A stretch of 64,000 nucleotides of DNA from Streptomyces sp. SS1-1. Lineage in GTDB: Bacteria > Actinomycetota > Actinomycetes > Streptomycetales > Streptomycetaceae. The stretch spans positions 682,001 through 746,000 of the forward strand of contig NZ_WBXN01000004.1 of assembly GCF_008973465.1 (NCBI RefSeq), written 5' to 3'. The position numbers and the translations under genes were made by a program. A model generated the notes under the pieces. The model saw nothing but the letters and a program-made list of their open reading frames with translations, ran no database searches and was not told the DNA's origin. Within the stretch, counting starts at the first letter, position 1. Each line of letters begins with the position of its first letter. Below are positions 20,725 through 28,690 of the stretch, piece after piece.

Positions 20725-22681
20725 AGCGCCGTGCGGGTCCGGACAGGCGGTGCAGCCGCAGCGCCAGCTGGATCTCCAGGGCGCGGGCCGGGCTCTGCCA
20801 GTCGTCGCCGAGGAGGCGGCCGACGCGCTCGAGGCGCTGGGCGACGGTGTTCACATGGACGTGCAGGTGGTCCTTGGTACGGGCCGGGCTCATCCCGCAG
20901 GAGAAGTAGGCGTCGAGGGTGCGCAGCAGATCGGTGCCGCGGCGTTCGTCGTAGGCGACGACCGGGCCGATCGTCCGGCCGACGAAGCCCGTGACGTCCC
21001 GGTCGCCGGCCAGGAGCAGGCCCAGGAACCCGAAGTCCTCGGCGGCGGCGCCGTCCCCGGGGCGGCCGAGCAGCCGCAGGGCCTCCAGGCAGCGCCGGCC
21101 CTCCTCGTAGCCGGCGGCCACGGCGTCCGGGTGGGCGGCCAGGTCCTCGACCGGGGCGGAGGCGCCGACGGTGACCGCCTCGTGGACGGCCGTGCCCAGA
21201 TGGCGGGCGGTGCGGCGGGCCAGCGCGGTCGCGGTGTCGTCGCCGGTGAGGGGCAGCAGCAGCACGGTGCCACCGTCACGGGCGGCGGCCAGGCCGTGCC
21301 GGGTCGCGGCGAGATGGGAGGCCGCGGACCACAGGCGCCGGCGGGCGTCCGCCTCCTGTTCGGCGTCGGCGGCGACGGCGTCGAGGCGGGCGGCGAGGAC
21401 GACATGCCGGGCGTCGAGGTCGGCGCGCAGCCGGGCGGCGCGCTCGCGCAGCAGGCGCGGGTCGCGGTCGCGGGCGTCGAGCAGGTCGTCGAGCAGTTCG
21501 CCCCGGACGCGCTGCTCGGCCTCGGCGGCGGAGCGCCGGGCGAGGAGCAGCAGCGAGGTGACGGTCGCCGCCCGTTCCAGGGTGCTCTGGTCGACCCGGT
21601 CGAGGCCGGGCCGGCCGCGCAGCACGAGGGCGCCGAGCAGTTCACCGCCGGCCACGACGGCCGCGATCCAGTCGTCGCCGTACCGGACGGCGTGGCCCTC
21701 GGCGCGGGACGCCTCCAGGGCCGTGGCCGGGACCGCGGTGGCCTCGGTGAACTCGACGGTGCCGTCGAGGACTTCGGAGACGGCGGCCGCCACGTCGTGC
21801 ACCCCGCCGCCGTGCAGCACGAGCTGCGCGAGCCGGTCGTGGACGTCGGACGCCCGCTCGATGACTCCACTGCGGTCACGGATGATCTCGTTGGCCCGTT
21901 CCAGATCGGCGAGGGCCGAGCGGGTCTCGGAGAGCAGGTTGGCCGTGTCGATGGCGGCCGCGGCGAGCGCGGCGAAGGAGCCGAGCAGCGCGATCTGCTC
22001 CCGTTCGAAGACCCGGGCGCGCCGGTCGGCGGCGAAGAGGACGCCGATGACGTGGTGCCCCAGGGTCAGCGGGACGCCGAGGATGGCGACCAGTCCCTCG
22101 TCGCGGACCCCGGCGTCGATGGCCAGGGTGTGCTGGAACCGGTCGTCCTTGAAGTAGTCGTCGGTGACGTAGGGGCGGGCGGTCTGGGCGACGAGCCCGC
22201 CGAGGCCCTCCCCCATGCCGAGCCGCAACTGCTGGAAGCGGGCGGCGACCGAGCCCTCGGTCACCCGCATGTAGGTGTCGCCCCTGGCCGGGTCGTTGAG
22301 GCTGAGGTAGGCGACGTCCGTACCGAGCAGGGACCGGGCGCGCTGCACGATGGCCTGGAGGACGGCGTCGAGGTCCCGCAGGCCCGCGAGGTCGTGGGCG
22401 GTCTCGAAGAGGGCCGACAGCTCGGCCTCGCGTCTGCGCCGGCCCTCCAGCTCCGAGCGCACGCGCAGCGCGAGCAGCTTGGCCTGTTCGAGGGCGACGA
22501 TCTGCTCGGTGGGCCGGCCCTCGGCACGGGCGAGCAGCACCGGCTGCTCGTAGGCGTCGGCGGACGCGCCCCTGGCCAGCAGTTCGAGATACGGGGTCTC
22601 GGCGCCGGTCGGGGGCGCTCCGGCCGCGGAACGCTCGGTGGGCTGCACGTGATCGCGGGACATGCCGACAGGATTGCTCAT
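20723..22681 (-). CDS. GAF-domain PucR-family transcriptional regulator
   Basis: The 652-residue protein has a GAF domain in its N-terminal third (about 85-225), a long helical middle, and a C-terminal PucR-type helix-turn-helix (about 585-645) with GMSPARTKDHLHVHVNTVAQRLERVGRLLG. PucR/CdaR-type regulators usually sense the substrate of a neighbouring catabolic operon. The gene lies 70 bp downstream of the hydroxybutyrate dehydrogenase gene in the same orientation, so the two are probably cotranscribed, and it is convergent with the permease gene. GAGGTGA lies about 8 bases before the ATG. The effector is unknown. Confidence 0.88.
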   Translation of the reverse strand: MSNPVGMSRDHVQPTERSAAGAPPTGAETPYLELLARGASADAYEQPVLLARAEGRPTEQIVALEQAKLLALRVRSELEGRRRREAELSALFETAHDLAGLRDLDAVLQAIVQRARSLLGTDVAYLSLNDPARGDTYMRVTEGSVAARFQQLRLGMGEGLGGLVAQTARPYVTDDYFKDDRFQHTLAIDAGVRDEGLVAILGVPLTLGHHVIGVLFAADRRARVFEREQIALLGSFAALAAAAIDTANLLSETRSALADLERANEIIRDRSGVIERASDVHDRLAQLVLHGGGVHDVAAAVSEVLDGTVEFTEATAVPATALEASRAEGHAVRYGDDWIAAVVAGGELLGALVLRGRPGLDRVDQSTLERAATVTSLLLLARRSAAEAEQRVRGELLDDLLDARDRDPRLLRERAARLRADLDARHVVLAARLDAVAADAEQEADARRRLWSAASHLAATRHGLAAARDGGTVLLLPLTGDDTATALARRTARHLGTAVHEAVTVGASAPVEDLAAHPDAVAAGYEEGRRCLEALRLLGRPGDGAAAEDFGFLGLLLAGDRDVTGFVGRTIGPVVAYDERRGTDLLRTLDAYFSCGMSPARTKDHLHVHVNTVAQRLERVGRLLGDDWQSPARALEIQLALRLHRLSGPARR

Positions 22682-22751
22682 CGCACCGTCACCTCGTCAG
22701 CCCTGTGGACAACTCCGGATTCCGCCGGTCCGGGCGTCGCCGTGCCATGGC

Positions 22752-23570
22752 TCAGTGCGCGGTCCAGCCGCCGTCGAGCACGAGCGAGGTCCCGGTGACG
22801 AAGGACGCCTGCGGGGTGCACAGGTACGCGACCGCCTCGGCGACCTCCTCGGGCTCGATGAGCCGCTTGACCGCGCTGTCCTGGAGCATCACCTCGGCCA
22901 GCACCCGTTCCTCGGGGATGCCGTGCGCCCTGGCCTGGTCGGCGAGCTGCTTCTCGACCAGGGGGGTGCGCACATAGCCGGGGTTCACACAGTTCGAGGT
23001 GACCCCGTGGGAGGCGCCTTCCAGAGCCGCGACCTTGGACAGACCCTCCAGCCCGTGTTTGGCGGCCACATAGGCCGACTTGAACGCGGACGCGCGCAGC
23101 CCATGGACGGAGGACACGTTGACGATCCGGCCCCACCCCTGCCCGTACATATGGGGCAGGGCTCCGCGGATGAGCCGGAACGGTGCCTCCAGCATGACGG
23201 TGAGCACGGTGTGGAAGGTGTCCGGCGGGAACTCCTCGAGGGGGCGCACGAGCTGGAGCCCGGCGTTGTTCACCAGGACGTCGGTGCCGGCGGCGGCCTG
23301 CTCGGCGGCGTCGAGGTCGGTGAGGTCGAGGACCTGGGGCTCGACGGCGCCGCCGAGGTCCTGGGCGTGTTCGGCGAGCGAGTCCAGGCCGGCCGCGTCC
23401 CGGTCGACCGCTCTGACCTTGGCCCCCGCGGCCGCGAGCCGGAGCGCGCAGGCGCGCCCGATGCCGCCTGCGGCACCGGTGACCAGGGCGGTGCGCCCGC
23501 CGAGGTCGAGCGGGGAGGGCGGCGAGGGCGGGGTCGAGCCGTGGGCGGGAGGGATGCTGGGCGGGGTCAT
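22752..23570 (-). CDS. 3-hydroxybutyrate dehydrogenase (SDR family)
   Basis: The 272-residue classical short-chain dehydrogenase has the NAD(P) motif VTGAAGGIGRA, NNAG (VLVNNAGLQL), the catalytic Ser in NVSSVHG and the Tyr/Lys pair in SAYVAAKHG. The AFKSAYVAAKHGLEGLSKVAALE and SNCVNPGYVRTPLVEKQ segments are those of D-3-hydroxybutyrate dehydrogenases, which interconvert 3-hydroxybutyrate and acetoacetate. The ATG at 23570 leaves a Pro-rich N-terminus of about 20 residues before the Rossmann fold. It heads a probable operon with the PucR-type gene. A palindrome lies 37 bp upstream. Confidence 0.88.
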   Translation of the reverse strand: MTPPSIPPAHGSTPPSPPSPLDLGGRTALVTGAAGGIGRACALRLAAAGAKVRAVDRDAAGLDSLAEHAQDLGGAVEPQVLDLTDLDAAEQAAAGTDVLVNNAGLQLVRPLEEFPPDTFHTVLTVMLEAPFRLIRGALPHMYGQGWGRIVNVSSVHGLRASAFKSAYVAAKHGLEGLSKVAALEGASHGVTSNCVNPGYVRTPLVEKQLADQARAHGIPEERVLAEVMLQDSAVKRLIEPEEVAEAVAYLCTPQASFVTGTSLVLDGGWTAH

Positions 23571-23606
23571 GGGCTCGACCCTAGGCAGCGCCCTCCCCCG
23601 GCCACA

Positions 23607-23623
23607 TATGGCCACGGCCCATA
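23607..23623 (-). promoter_or_regulatory. TATGG-N7-CCATA element upstream of 3-hydroxybutyrate dehydrogenase gene
   Basis: The 17-bp sequence TATGGCCACGGCCCATA has 5-bp arms and lies between the NUDIX stop and the dehydrogenase start. It resembles the two TATG/CATA elements before the permease gene, so it may be part of the same regulon. Confidence 0.4.
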
Positions 23624-23625
23624 CT

Positions 23626-24180
23626 TCAGTCGGATTCCATAGGTTCGGCTGCCATAGGTGCGGCCGCCATAGGTGCGGCCGCCATGGGTGCGGCTGCCAT
23701 GGGTACGGCCGCCATGGGTTCGAACCACGTGGGCTCGTCGGCCAGCGCCTGCTTGATCCGGAACAGCTGGCTCTCCTTCATCCGGGGCAGGGCGTCCACC
23801 TCGAACCAGCCGACTTCCAGGGACTCGTCGTCGTTCACCCGTGCCTCACCGCCGAGCGCCCGGCAGCGGAAGGTGATGTCCATGAACTGGCACCTGTCGC
23901 CGTTGGGGTAGGTGACCTCCTGGCTGGACCGGACGAGGACGACCCGTTCGGCGACGCACCGGACGCCGGTCTCCTCGTACACCTCGCGCACGGCGGCGGC
24001 CGCGGGCTGCTCGCCCGGGTCGGGGATGCCGTTGACCACCGTCCACTGCTGGTTGTCGGCCCGCTGCCCGAGCAGGACCCGCCCCTCGTCGTCGAACACG
24101 ACGGCGCTGACGCCGGGGAGCCACAGCAACTGGTGTCCCGCGGCGGCGCGGATCGTCCGGATGAAGTCAGGAGTAGCCAT
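23626..24180 (-). CDS. NUDIX hydrolase with C-terminal pentapeptide repeat tail
   Basis: The 184-residue protein carries a complete NUDIX box at residues 51-73: GIPDPGE, then x7, then REVYEETGV. These metal-dependent enzymes hydrolyse nucleoside diphosphates linked to another moiety; the substrate cannot be read from sequence. The N-terminal segment PDFIRTIRAAAGHQLLWLPG is typical of an actinobacterial subfamily. The last ~28 residues are a PMAAA pentapeptide repeat ending PMESD, encoded by 15-bp tandem repeats, which is not part of the NUDIX fold. The stop lies 56 bases before the hydroxybutyrate dehydrogenase start. Confidence 0.9.
   Translation of the reverse strand: MATPDFIRTIRAAAGHQLLWLPGVSAVVFDDEGRVLLGQRADNQQWTVVNGIPDPGEQPAAAAVREVYEETGVRCVAERVVLVRSSQEVTYPNGDRCQFMDITFRCRALGGEARVNDDESLEVGWFEVDALPRMKESQLFRIKQALADEPTWFEPMAAVPMAAAPMAAAPMAAAPMAAEPMESD
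23637..23726 (-). repeat. 15-bp tandem repeat, six units, in the 3' end of the NUDIX gene
   Basis: On the + strand the unit is CCATRGGTGCGGCYG. Five near-identical copies start at 23637, 23652, 23667, 23682 and 23697, and a degenerate sixth starts at 23712. It keeps the reading frame and encodes PMAAA. The copy number could vary by slippage without frameshift. Confidence 0.9.
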
Positions 24181-24209
24181 GCCCCGACCCTAATGGCCCC
24201 TCATGGCGC

Positions 24210-24243
24210 CGCCCCCGCCCCCGGGGTGCCGGGAGCGGGGGCG
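24210..24243 (-). terminator. Hairpin terminator downstream of the lipoprotein N-acyltransferase gene
   Basis: Perfect 9-bp arms CGCCCCCGC (24210-24218) and GCGGGGGCG (24235-24243) lie just after the leftward acyltransferase gene and before the NUDIX start. Confidence 0.55.
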
Positions 24244-24261
24244 AAGTGGAAGAGCGAACGG

Positions 24262-25872
24262 TCAGGCGGTGCGGGTGCGCCGGGCGCGGAGGCCGGAGCC
24301 GATCGCCCAGCCCAGGCCGCCGGCGGCGACCAGCACCAGGGCGATCTCGGGCAGGACACCGAGCCGGGTGGCGGGGGTCTCGGTGGAGCGCAGCGGCACC
24401 TTCTGGACGAGGGAGTCGGCGACGAACATGCCGGTCCGCTGGGTGATGGTCCCGTCCGGCATGATGATCGCGCTGACGCCGCTGGTCACCGGGACGGTGA
24501 CGGTCCGGCTGTGCTCGACGGCGCGCACCCGGGACATGGCGAGCTGCTGGTAGGTCATCTCGCTGCGGTCGAAGGTGGCGTTGTTGCTGGGCACGGAGAT
24601 GAGCTGGGCGCCGTCCTCGACCTCGGAGCGCACCGCCCAGTCGAACGCGGCCTCGTAGCAGGTGACGAGGCCGACCCTGGTGCCGGCCATGGTGAAGACG
24701 CCCGGTTCGCTGCCCCGGCTGAAGTCCTTGCGGACCATCGAGGTCCAGTCCTCGTTGATGGCGCCGACGAGGGAGCGCAGCGGCAGGTACTCGCCGAAGG
24801 GCTGGATCTGCCGCTTGTCGTAGGTGTCCACGGGCCCCTTCTCCGGGTCCCACAGGATCTGCTCGTTGAGCAGCTTGCCGTCGCGCTCGACGACGCCGCC
24901 GACCGAGACGGGCACGCCGATCGCCTTGGCGGCCGTGTCGATGACGGCGCGGGCGTCGGCGTGGGCGAAGGGGTCGATGTCGGAGGAGTTCTCGGGCCAC
25001 AGCACGAAGTCGGGCCGGGGGACCTTGCCGGCCTTCACCTCGGCCGCCAGGCGCTCGGTCTCCCGTGCGTGGTGGTCGAGGACGGCCCGGCGCTGGGCGT
25101 TGAAGTCGAGTCCGGCGCGGGGCACGTTGCCCTGGATGACGGCGACGGTCGCGGTGCCGTCCTCGGCCGCGTCGCTGACCAGGGGCCGCGCGGCCACGGC
25201 GCCCACGACGGGCACGGCCACGCTGAGCAGGGCGACGGCCGCGGCGGAGCGCCGTACCGCGCGGGTGCGCCGGTGCTCGACGGCGAGCCGTACGACCTCG
25301 TACAGGCCGAAGCCGCACAGGACGACGGCGAACCCGAGGACCGGGGTGCCTCCCACGGCGGCCAGCGGCAGGAAGACGCCGTCGGCCTGGCCGAACGCGA
25401 TCTTGCCCCAGGGGAAGCCGTTGAACGGCGCCCGCGCGCGGGCCGCCTCCCCGGCGATCCACAGGGCCGCCGCCCAGAGCGGTGCGCCGGGGAGCTTCGA
25501 GACCGCGGCGATCCCGGCGCCCACCAGTGCCACGAAGACCGCCTCGATGGCCACGAGCGCGAGCCAGGGGCCCGGCCCCACCTCCACACCGGTCCACACC
25601 AGCAGCGGCAGCAGGAAGCCGAGGCCGAACAGGTAGCCGAGGCCGAGTCCCGCCTTCCAGGTACGGCCGCGCAGCACCCAGCCGAGGCCGGCGAAGGCGG
25701 GCAGGGCCAGCCACCAGAGGGTGCGGGGCGGGAAGCTGACGTAGAGCAGCACTCCGGAGAGCGCGGCGGTGAGGGCCGGAACCAGCCGCAGGAGCCGTGC
25801 CGCGCGCGGCGAGGGCGCGATCGGCGGCTTGAGCTGGTCCGACTCGTCCACGAAGGTTGCGGTGACGGTCAC
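24262..25872 (-). CDS. lnt: Apolipoprotein N-acyltransferase
   Basis: The 536-residue membrane enzyme transfers an acyl chain to the N-terminal cysteine of lipoproteins. It has N-terminal membrane helices (about 25-230) and a periplasmic-side nitrilase-fold domain with the full catalytic triad: E294 (FVLWPENSSD), K353 (YDKRQIQPFGEYLP) and C405 (TCYEAAFDW). One more TM helix lies near the C-terminus. GTG 25872 is chosen because the upstream open frame is low complexity; its ribosome binding site is poor, so the exact start is uncertain. Streptomycetes often carry more than one lnt. The neighbours also look envelope-related. Confidence 0.92.
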   Translation of the reverse strand: MTVTATFVDESDQLKPPIAPSPRAARLLRLVPALTAALSGVLLYVSFPPRTLWWLALPAFAGLGWVLRGRTWKAGLGLGYLFGLGFLLPLLVWTGVEVGPGPWLALVAIEAVFVALVGAGIAAVSKLPGAPLWAAALWIAGEAARARAPFNGFPWGKIAFGQADGVFLPLAAVGGTPVLGFAVVLCGFGLYEVVRLAVEHRRTRAVRRSAAAVALLSVAVPVVGAVAARPLVSDAAEDGTATVAVIQGNVPRAGLDFNAQRRAVLDHHARETERLAAEVKAGKVPRPDFVLWPENSSDIDPFAHADARAVIDTAAKAIGVPVSVGGVVERDGKLLNEQILWDPEKGPVDTYDKRQIQPFGEYLPLRSLVGAINEDWTSMVRKDFSRGSEPGVFTMAGTRVGLVTCYEAAFDWAVRSEVEDGAQLISVPSNNATFDRSEMTYQQLAMSRVRAVEHSRTVTVPVTSGVSAIIMPDGTITQRTGMFVADSLVQKVPLRSTETPATRLGVLPEIALVLVAAGGLGWAIGSGLRARRTRTA

Positions 25873-26121
25873 TCCCGGAGTGTACGGCGGCCGGGCGCGC
25901 GGCCGACAGCGCGGCCAGGGCGGCGGGCGGCTCGCTCCCCCGCCCGCACGGCCCGCTCCGCCGCCCCCGCGTCGGATGGCCTGTGCACGGGACGTCCACA
26001 AACCGGCCGTGTGCCGTTACGGTATGCCGCAGCCCCGGTCGCATCCGGTTCAGGTCCGGTGGGACGGGGTCCGTCACAGGTCGGGGGACCGGGTTCAGGG
26101 GGCGGGGTGGGTTCCACGGGG

Positions 26122-27189
26122 ATGACGTCCGGGACGGGTCCGGACGAGGACAGCGACAGACGAAACGTTTCTGACGCGACGGGCGTCGTGGTGCTGGGCG
26201 CCTGCGCCGCCTGGTCGCTGATCTCGGCGGGCGTCCACGGCGGGCGTCCCGAGGGCGTCCTGCTGGCGGTGCTCGCGGTCGCGGCCGGCTACGCGGTGGG
26301 GCGGATCGGCGGCGCGCTGCTGCCGGTCGCCGCACCCTGCGCCGGCGCGCTGGCCGGGGTGGCCCTCACCCTGGCCGTGCCGCGGCTGGCGCCCGGCCCT
26401 CAGCTGGTCGCCCCGCTGGGCCACGCCGGGGCGACGGCCGCCGTGCTGACCCTCTCGGCCGGCGCCGCCTGCTGCGCGGCCTGGTCGGCGCGGTCACCGC
26501 TGCCCCGCCTCGGCCTGCGCGTGCTGGCCGCCGGGATCGCGGTGACGGCGGCCGTGCTGGGCTCCACCAGCGGCTTCGTCCTCTGTACGGCCGTCCTGCT
26601 GTGCTCGCTCGCCGCCGCCCAGGTGCGGCGGGGCGTGGGCATCGCGGGGCTGGCCGTGGCGGCGCTCGCGGTGACCGGCCTGACCTGGGCGGTCGCGGAG
26701 GGGGCGGTGCCCGGCGGGCTCGGCGGCTGGCTGGAGGGGCAGCTGACCCGGCAGCGGGTCGGGCTGTGGCACGACGCCCTGCGGCTGGCCGGCCACCATC
26801 CGGCCCTCGGTGTGGGTCCCGGCCGCTTCGGAGAGGCCGGCGGGACGGCCGGCGGCCTGGTGCTCGCGGACGCACGGCCGCACTCGGCGCCGTTGCAGCA
26901 GGCCGCGGAGCAGGGGATCGTCGGTCTGCTGCTGCTCGCGGCGGCCTTCTCCTGGATGCTGTTCGCCCTGTGGCGCACCCGGCGGCCGACGCCCGTCGCC
27001 CTCACGGCGGGCGCGACGCTGACGGCCGTGGCCGCGGTCGCCGCCGTCGGCAACGCGCTGAGCTTCACGGCGGTGTCGGTGGGCGCGGGGCTGCTGGCGG
27101 GGCTGGCGACGGCACGGCCCCTGACGCTGGAGTCGTCCCGGAGCCGTGAGGCGCCGGCACGCGCGCGGGACGATCATCCCGTGCCGTGA
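26122..27189 (+). CDS. O-antigen-ligase-like (Wzy_C) polytopic membrane protein
   Basis: The 355-residue protein has about 8-10 hydrophobic segments. A soluble loop has the Wzy_C/WaaL-like pattern RVGLWHDALRLAGHHPALGVGPGRFGE followed by HSAPLQQAAEQGIVGLLLL. Family members join or polymerise glycans on the outer face of the membrane. It is smaller than typical ligases, and its glycan is unknown. ATG 26122 follows ACGGGG. It is divergent from lnt across 249 bp and convergent with the PH-like gene. Confidence 0.6.
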   Translation: MTSGTGPDEDSDRRNVSDATGVVVLGACAAWSLISAGVHGGRPEGVLLAVLAVAAGYAVGRIGGALLPVAAPCAGALAGVALTLAVPRLAPGPQLVAPLGHAGATAAVLTLSAGAACCAAWSARSPLPRLGLRVLAAGIAVTAAVLGSTSGFVLCTAVLLCSLAAAQVRRGVGIAGLAVAALAVTGLTWAVAEGAVPGGLGGWLEGQLTRQRVGLWHDALRLAGHHPALGVGPGRFGEAGGTAGGLVLADARPHSAPLQQAAEQGIVGLLLLAAAFSWMLFALWRTRRPTPVALTAGATLTAVAAVAAVGNALSFTAVSVGAGLLAGLATARPLTLESSRSREAPARARDDHPVP

Positions 27190-27199
27190 GCCGCCGGGG

Positions 27200-27742
27200 T
27201 CAGAGCGCGGTGCCCGCCGTCCGGGCGCGCAGCCGGTCCTCGATGACCCGGACGGCGTCCTCGGCGTCGTCCACGGTCACGGTGAAGGAGTGCCCGTCCC
27301 CCAGCCGCAGGACCAGCCCCTCACCCCGGCGTACGACGACGGCGGTGCCCTTCTCCGGTCGCCACCGGTAGCCCCAGCCGCCCCAGTGGCGCGGGGTGAC
27401 CATGGGCACGAAGTCGGCGCCGACGACCTGGGAGAGAGGGATGCGGCGCCGGGGCACGCCGATGTGACCGCAGCGCACCTCCAGACACTCCTGGTCGACC
27501 TTCAGCGCGACGTGTACGAAGGCGAGGGTGCCGAACAGGACGAGCAGTCCGGCGGCGATGCAGCCGACGACGGCCATGACGAGGGGGGCGAGGCCACCCG
27601 TCCACGCGGAGTCGACCGCCAGCTCGATACCGAGCGCCATACAGGCGGCGCCGACGAGCGCGAGCAGCCACTGGACCCTGTTGGTCGCCCGCCCGGTCCA
27701 GACATCGGGATGCGGCTTCCTGCCGTGGGGGTGGTCCCTCAT
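27200..27742 (-). CDS. Membrane protein with bacterial PH-like domain, function unknown
   Basis: The 180-residue protein has two membrane helices (about 24-45 and 52-77). A C-terminal beta-rich domain follows (VPRRRIPLSQVVGADFVPMVTP, RHWGGWGYRW), resembling bacterial PH/DUF3093-like proteins. No catalytic motif is seen. It is convergent with the Wzy-like gene (10 bases between stops) and lies about 100 bases downstream of the racemase gene in the same orientation. Confidence 0.65.
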   Translation of the reverse strand: MRDHPHGRKPHPDVWTGRATNRVQWLLALVGAACMALGIELAVDSAWTGGLAPLVMAVVGCIAAGLLVLFGTLAFVHVALKVDQECLEVRCGHIGVPRRRIPLSQVVGADFVPMVTPRHWGGWGYRWRPEKGTAVVVRRGEGLVLRLGDGHSFTVTVDDAEDAVRVIEDRLRARTAGTAL

Positions 27743-27847
27743 GGCTATGAGGTTACTCAGATTCCGCTGCGGTGGTACCGCGCTGCACAGCGTGACTGCT
27801 CCGACCGGCCCAGAGCGGACCGGACCGTTCCAGGTGGCGGCGGGTGG

Positions 27848-28633
27848 TCAGCCGGCGGGGCTGGTCGCCTTGAGCAGCCGGCCTTCCGCGTAGGTGAGGG
27901 CGGCCTCCGGCAGGGTGCCCTCGCGGCCGCTGAGCAGCACGGTCAGGGTGCCGGTGGCAGCGGCCCCCGGGGTGGGCTGCTCGCCGAGCCGGCGCAGCGC
28001 CTGCGCGGCGACCGCCCCGGCGGAGCCGTGCAGGACGAGCGGCGGGAAGCCGGGGCGCTGCACGGCGGCACGGATGCGCTCGGCGACCAGCTCGTAGTGG
28101 GTGCAGCCCAGGACGACGGTGGTGACGTCGTCGGGGGTGAGCGCGGCGGCCGCGGCGACGGCGGCGTCGATGGCCGTCTCGTCCGCGTGCTCGACGGCCT
28201 CGGCCAGTCCGTAGCAGGGGACCTCGGCGACCGGGACACCGTCCGCGAAGTCCTTGATCAGTCCGCGCTGGTAGGGGCTGCCGGTGGTGGCGGGGGTGGC
28301 CCAGATGGCGACGGGGCCGCCGCCGGCGGCGGCCGGCTTGATCGCCGGGACCGTGCCGACGACCGGTATGCCGGGTTCGAGGCGGGCGCGCAGGGTGGGC
28401 AGGGCGTGCACGGTGGCGGTGTTGCAGCCGATGATCAGGGCGTCGGGGCGGTGCGCGGCGGCGGCCTCGGCGACGGCCAGGGCACGCCCGGTGAGGTCCT
28501 CGGGGGTCCTCGGTCCCCAGGGCATGCCGTCGGGGTCGAGGGAGAGGACGAGATCCGCGTCGGGTCGCAGCCGCCGTACGGCGGCCGTCGCCGCCAGCAG
28601 GCCGATTCCGGAGTCCATCAGCGCGATCTTCAC
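27848..28633 (-). CDS. Glutamate/aspartate racemase family protein
   Basis: The 261-residue protein has the two-cysteine active site of cofactor-independent Glu racemases: C70 in IIGCNTATV and C177 in VLGCTHYEL, plus an N-terminal D7-SGIG. Glu racemase supplies D-glutamate for peptidoglycan. Whether this is the principal MurI or a second racemase cannot be told here, and parts such as SLDPDGMPWGPRTPEDL differ from the classical MurI motif. The start is GTG 28633. It is divergent from the glycosyltransferase gene with only 57 bp between the starts. Confidence 0.8.
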   Translation of the reverse strand: MKIALMDSGIGLLAATAAVRRLRPDADLVLSLDPDGMPWGPRTPEDLTGRALAVAEAAAAHRPDALIIGCNTATVHALPTLRARLEPGIPVVGTVPAIKPAAAGGGPVAIWATPATTGSPYQRGLIKDFADGVPVAEVPCYGLAEAVEHADETAIDAAVAAAAALTPDDVTTVVLGCTHYELVAERIRAAVQRPGFPPLVLHGSAGAVAAQALRRLGEQPTPGAAATGTLTVLLSGREGTLPEAALTYAEGRLLKATSPAG

Positions 28634-28690
28634 CCGGCCACGATAGACGATGGGCCCTTACGGGCGGCTGTCGTGGGGCAGACTGCGCGC

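Noticed and set aside
23080..27189. A 1369-codon rightward open frame
   Set aside because: Only its last part (26122-27189) looks like protein. The rest is antisense to the dehydrogenase, NUDIX and lnt genes and is Gly/Asp/Val-rich shadow sequence, which is usual in DNA with very high GC.
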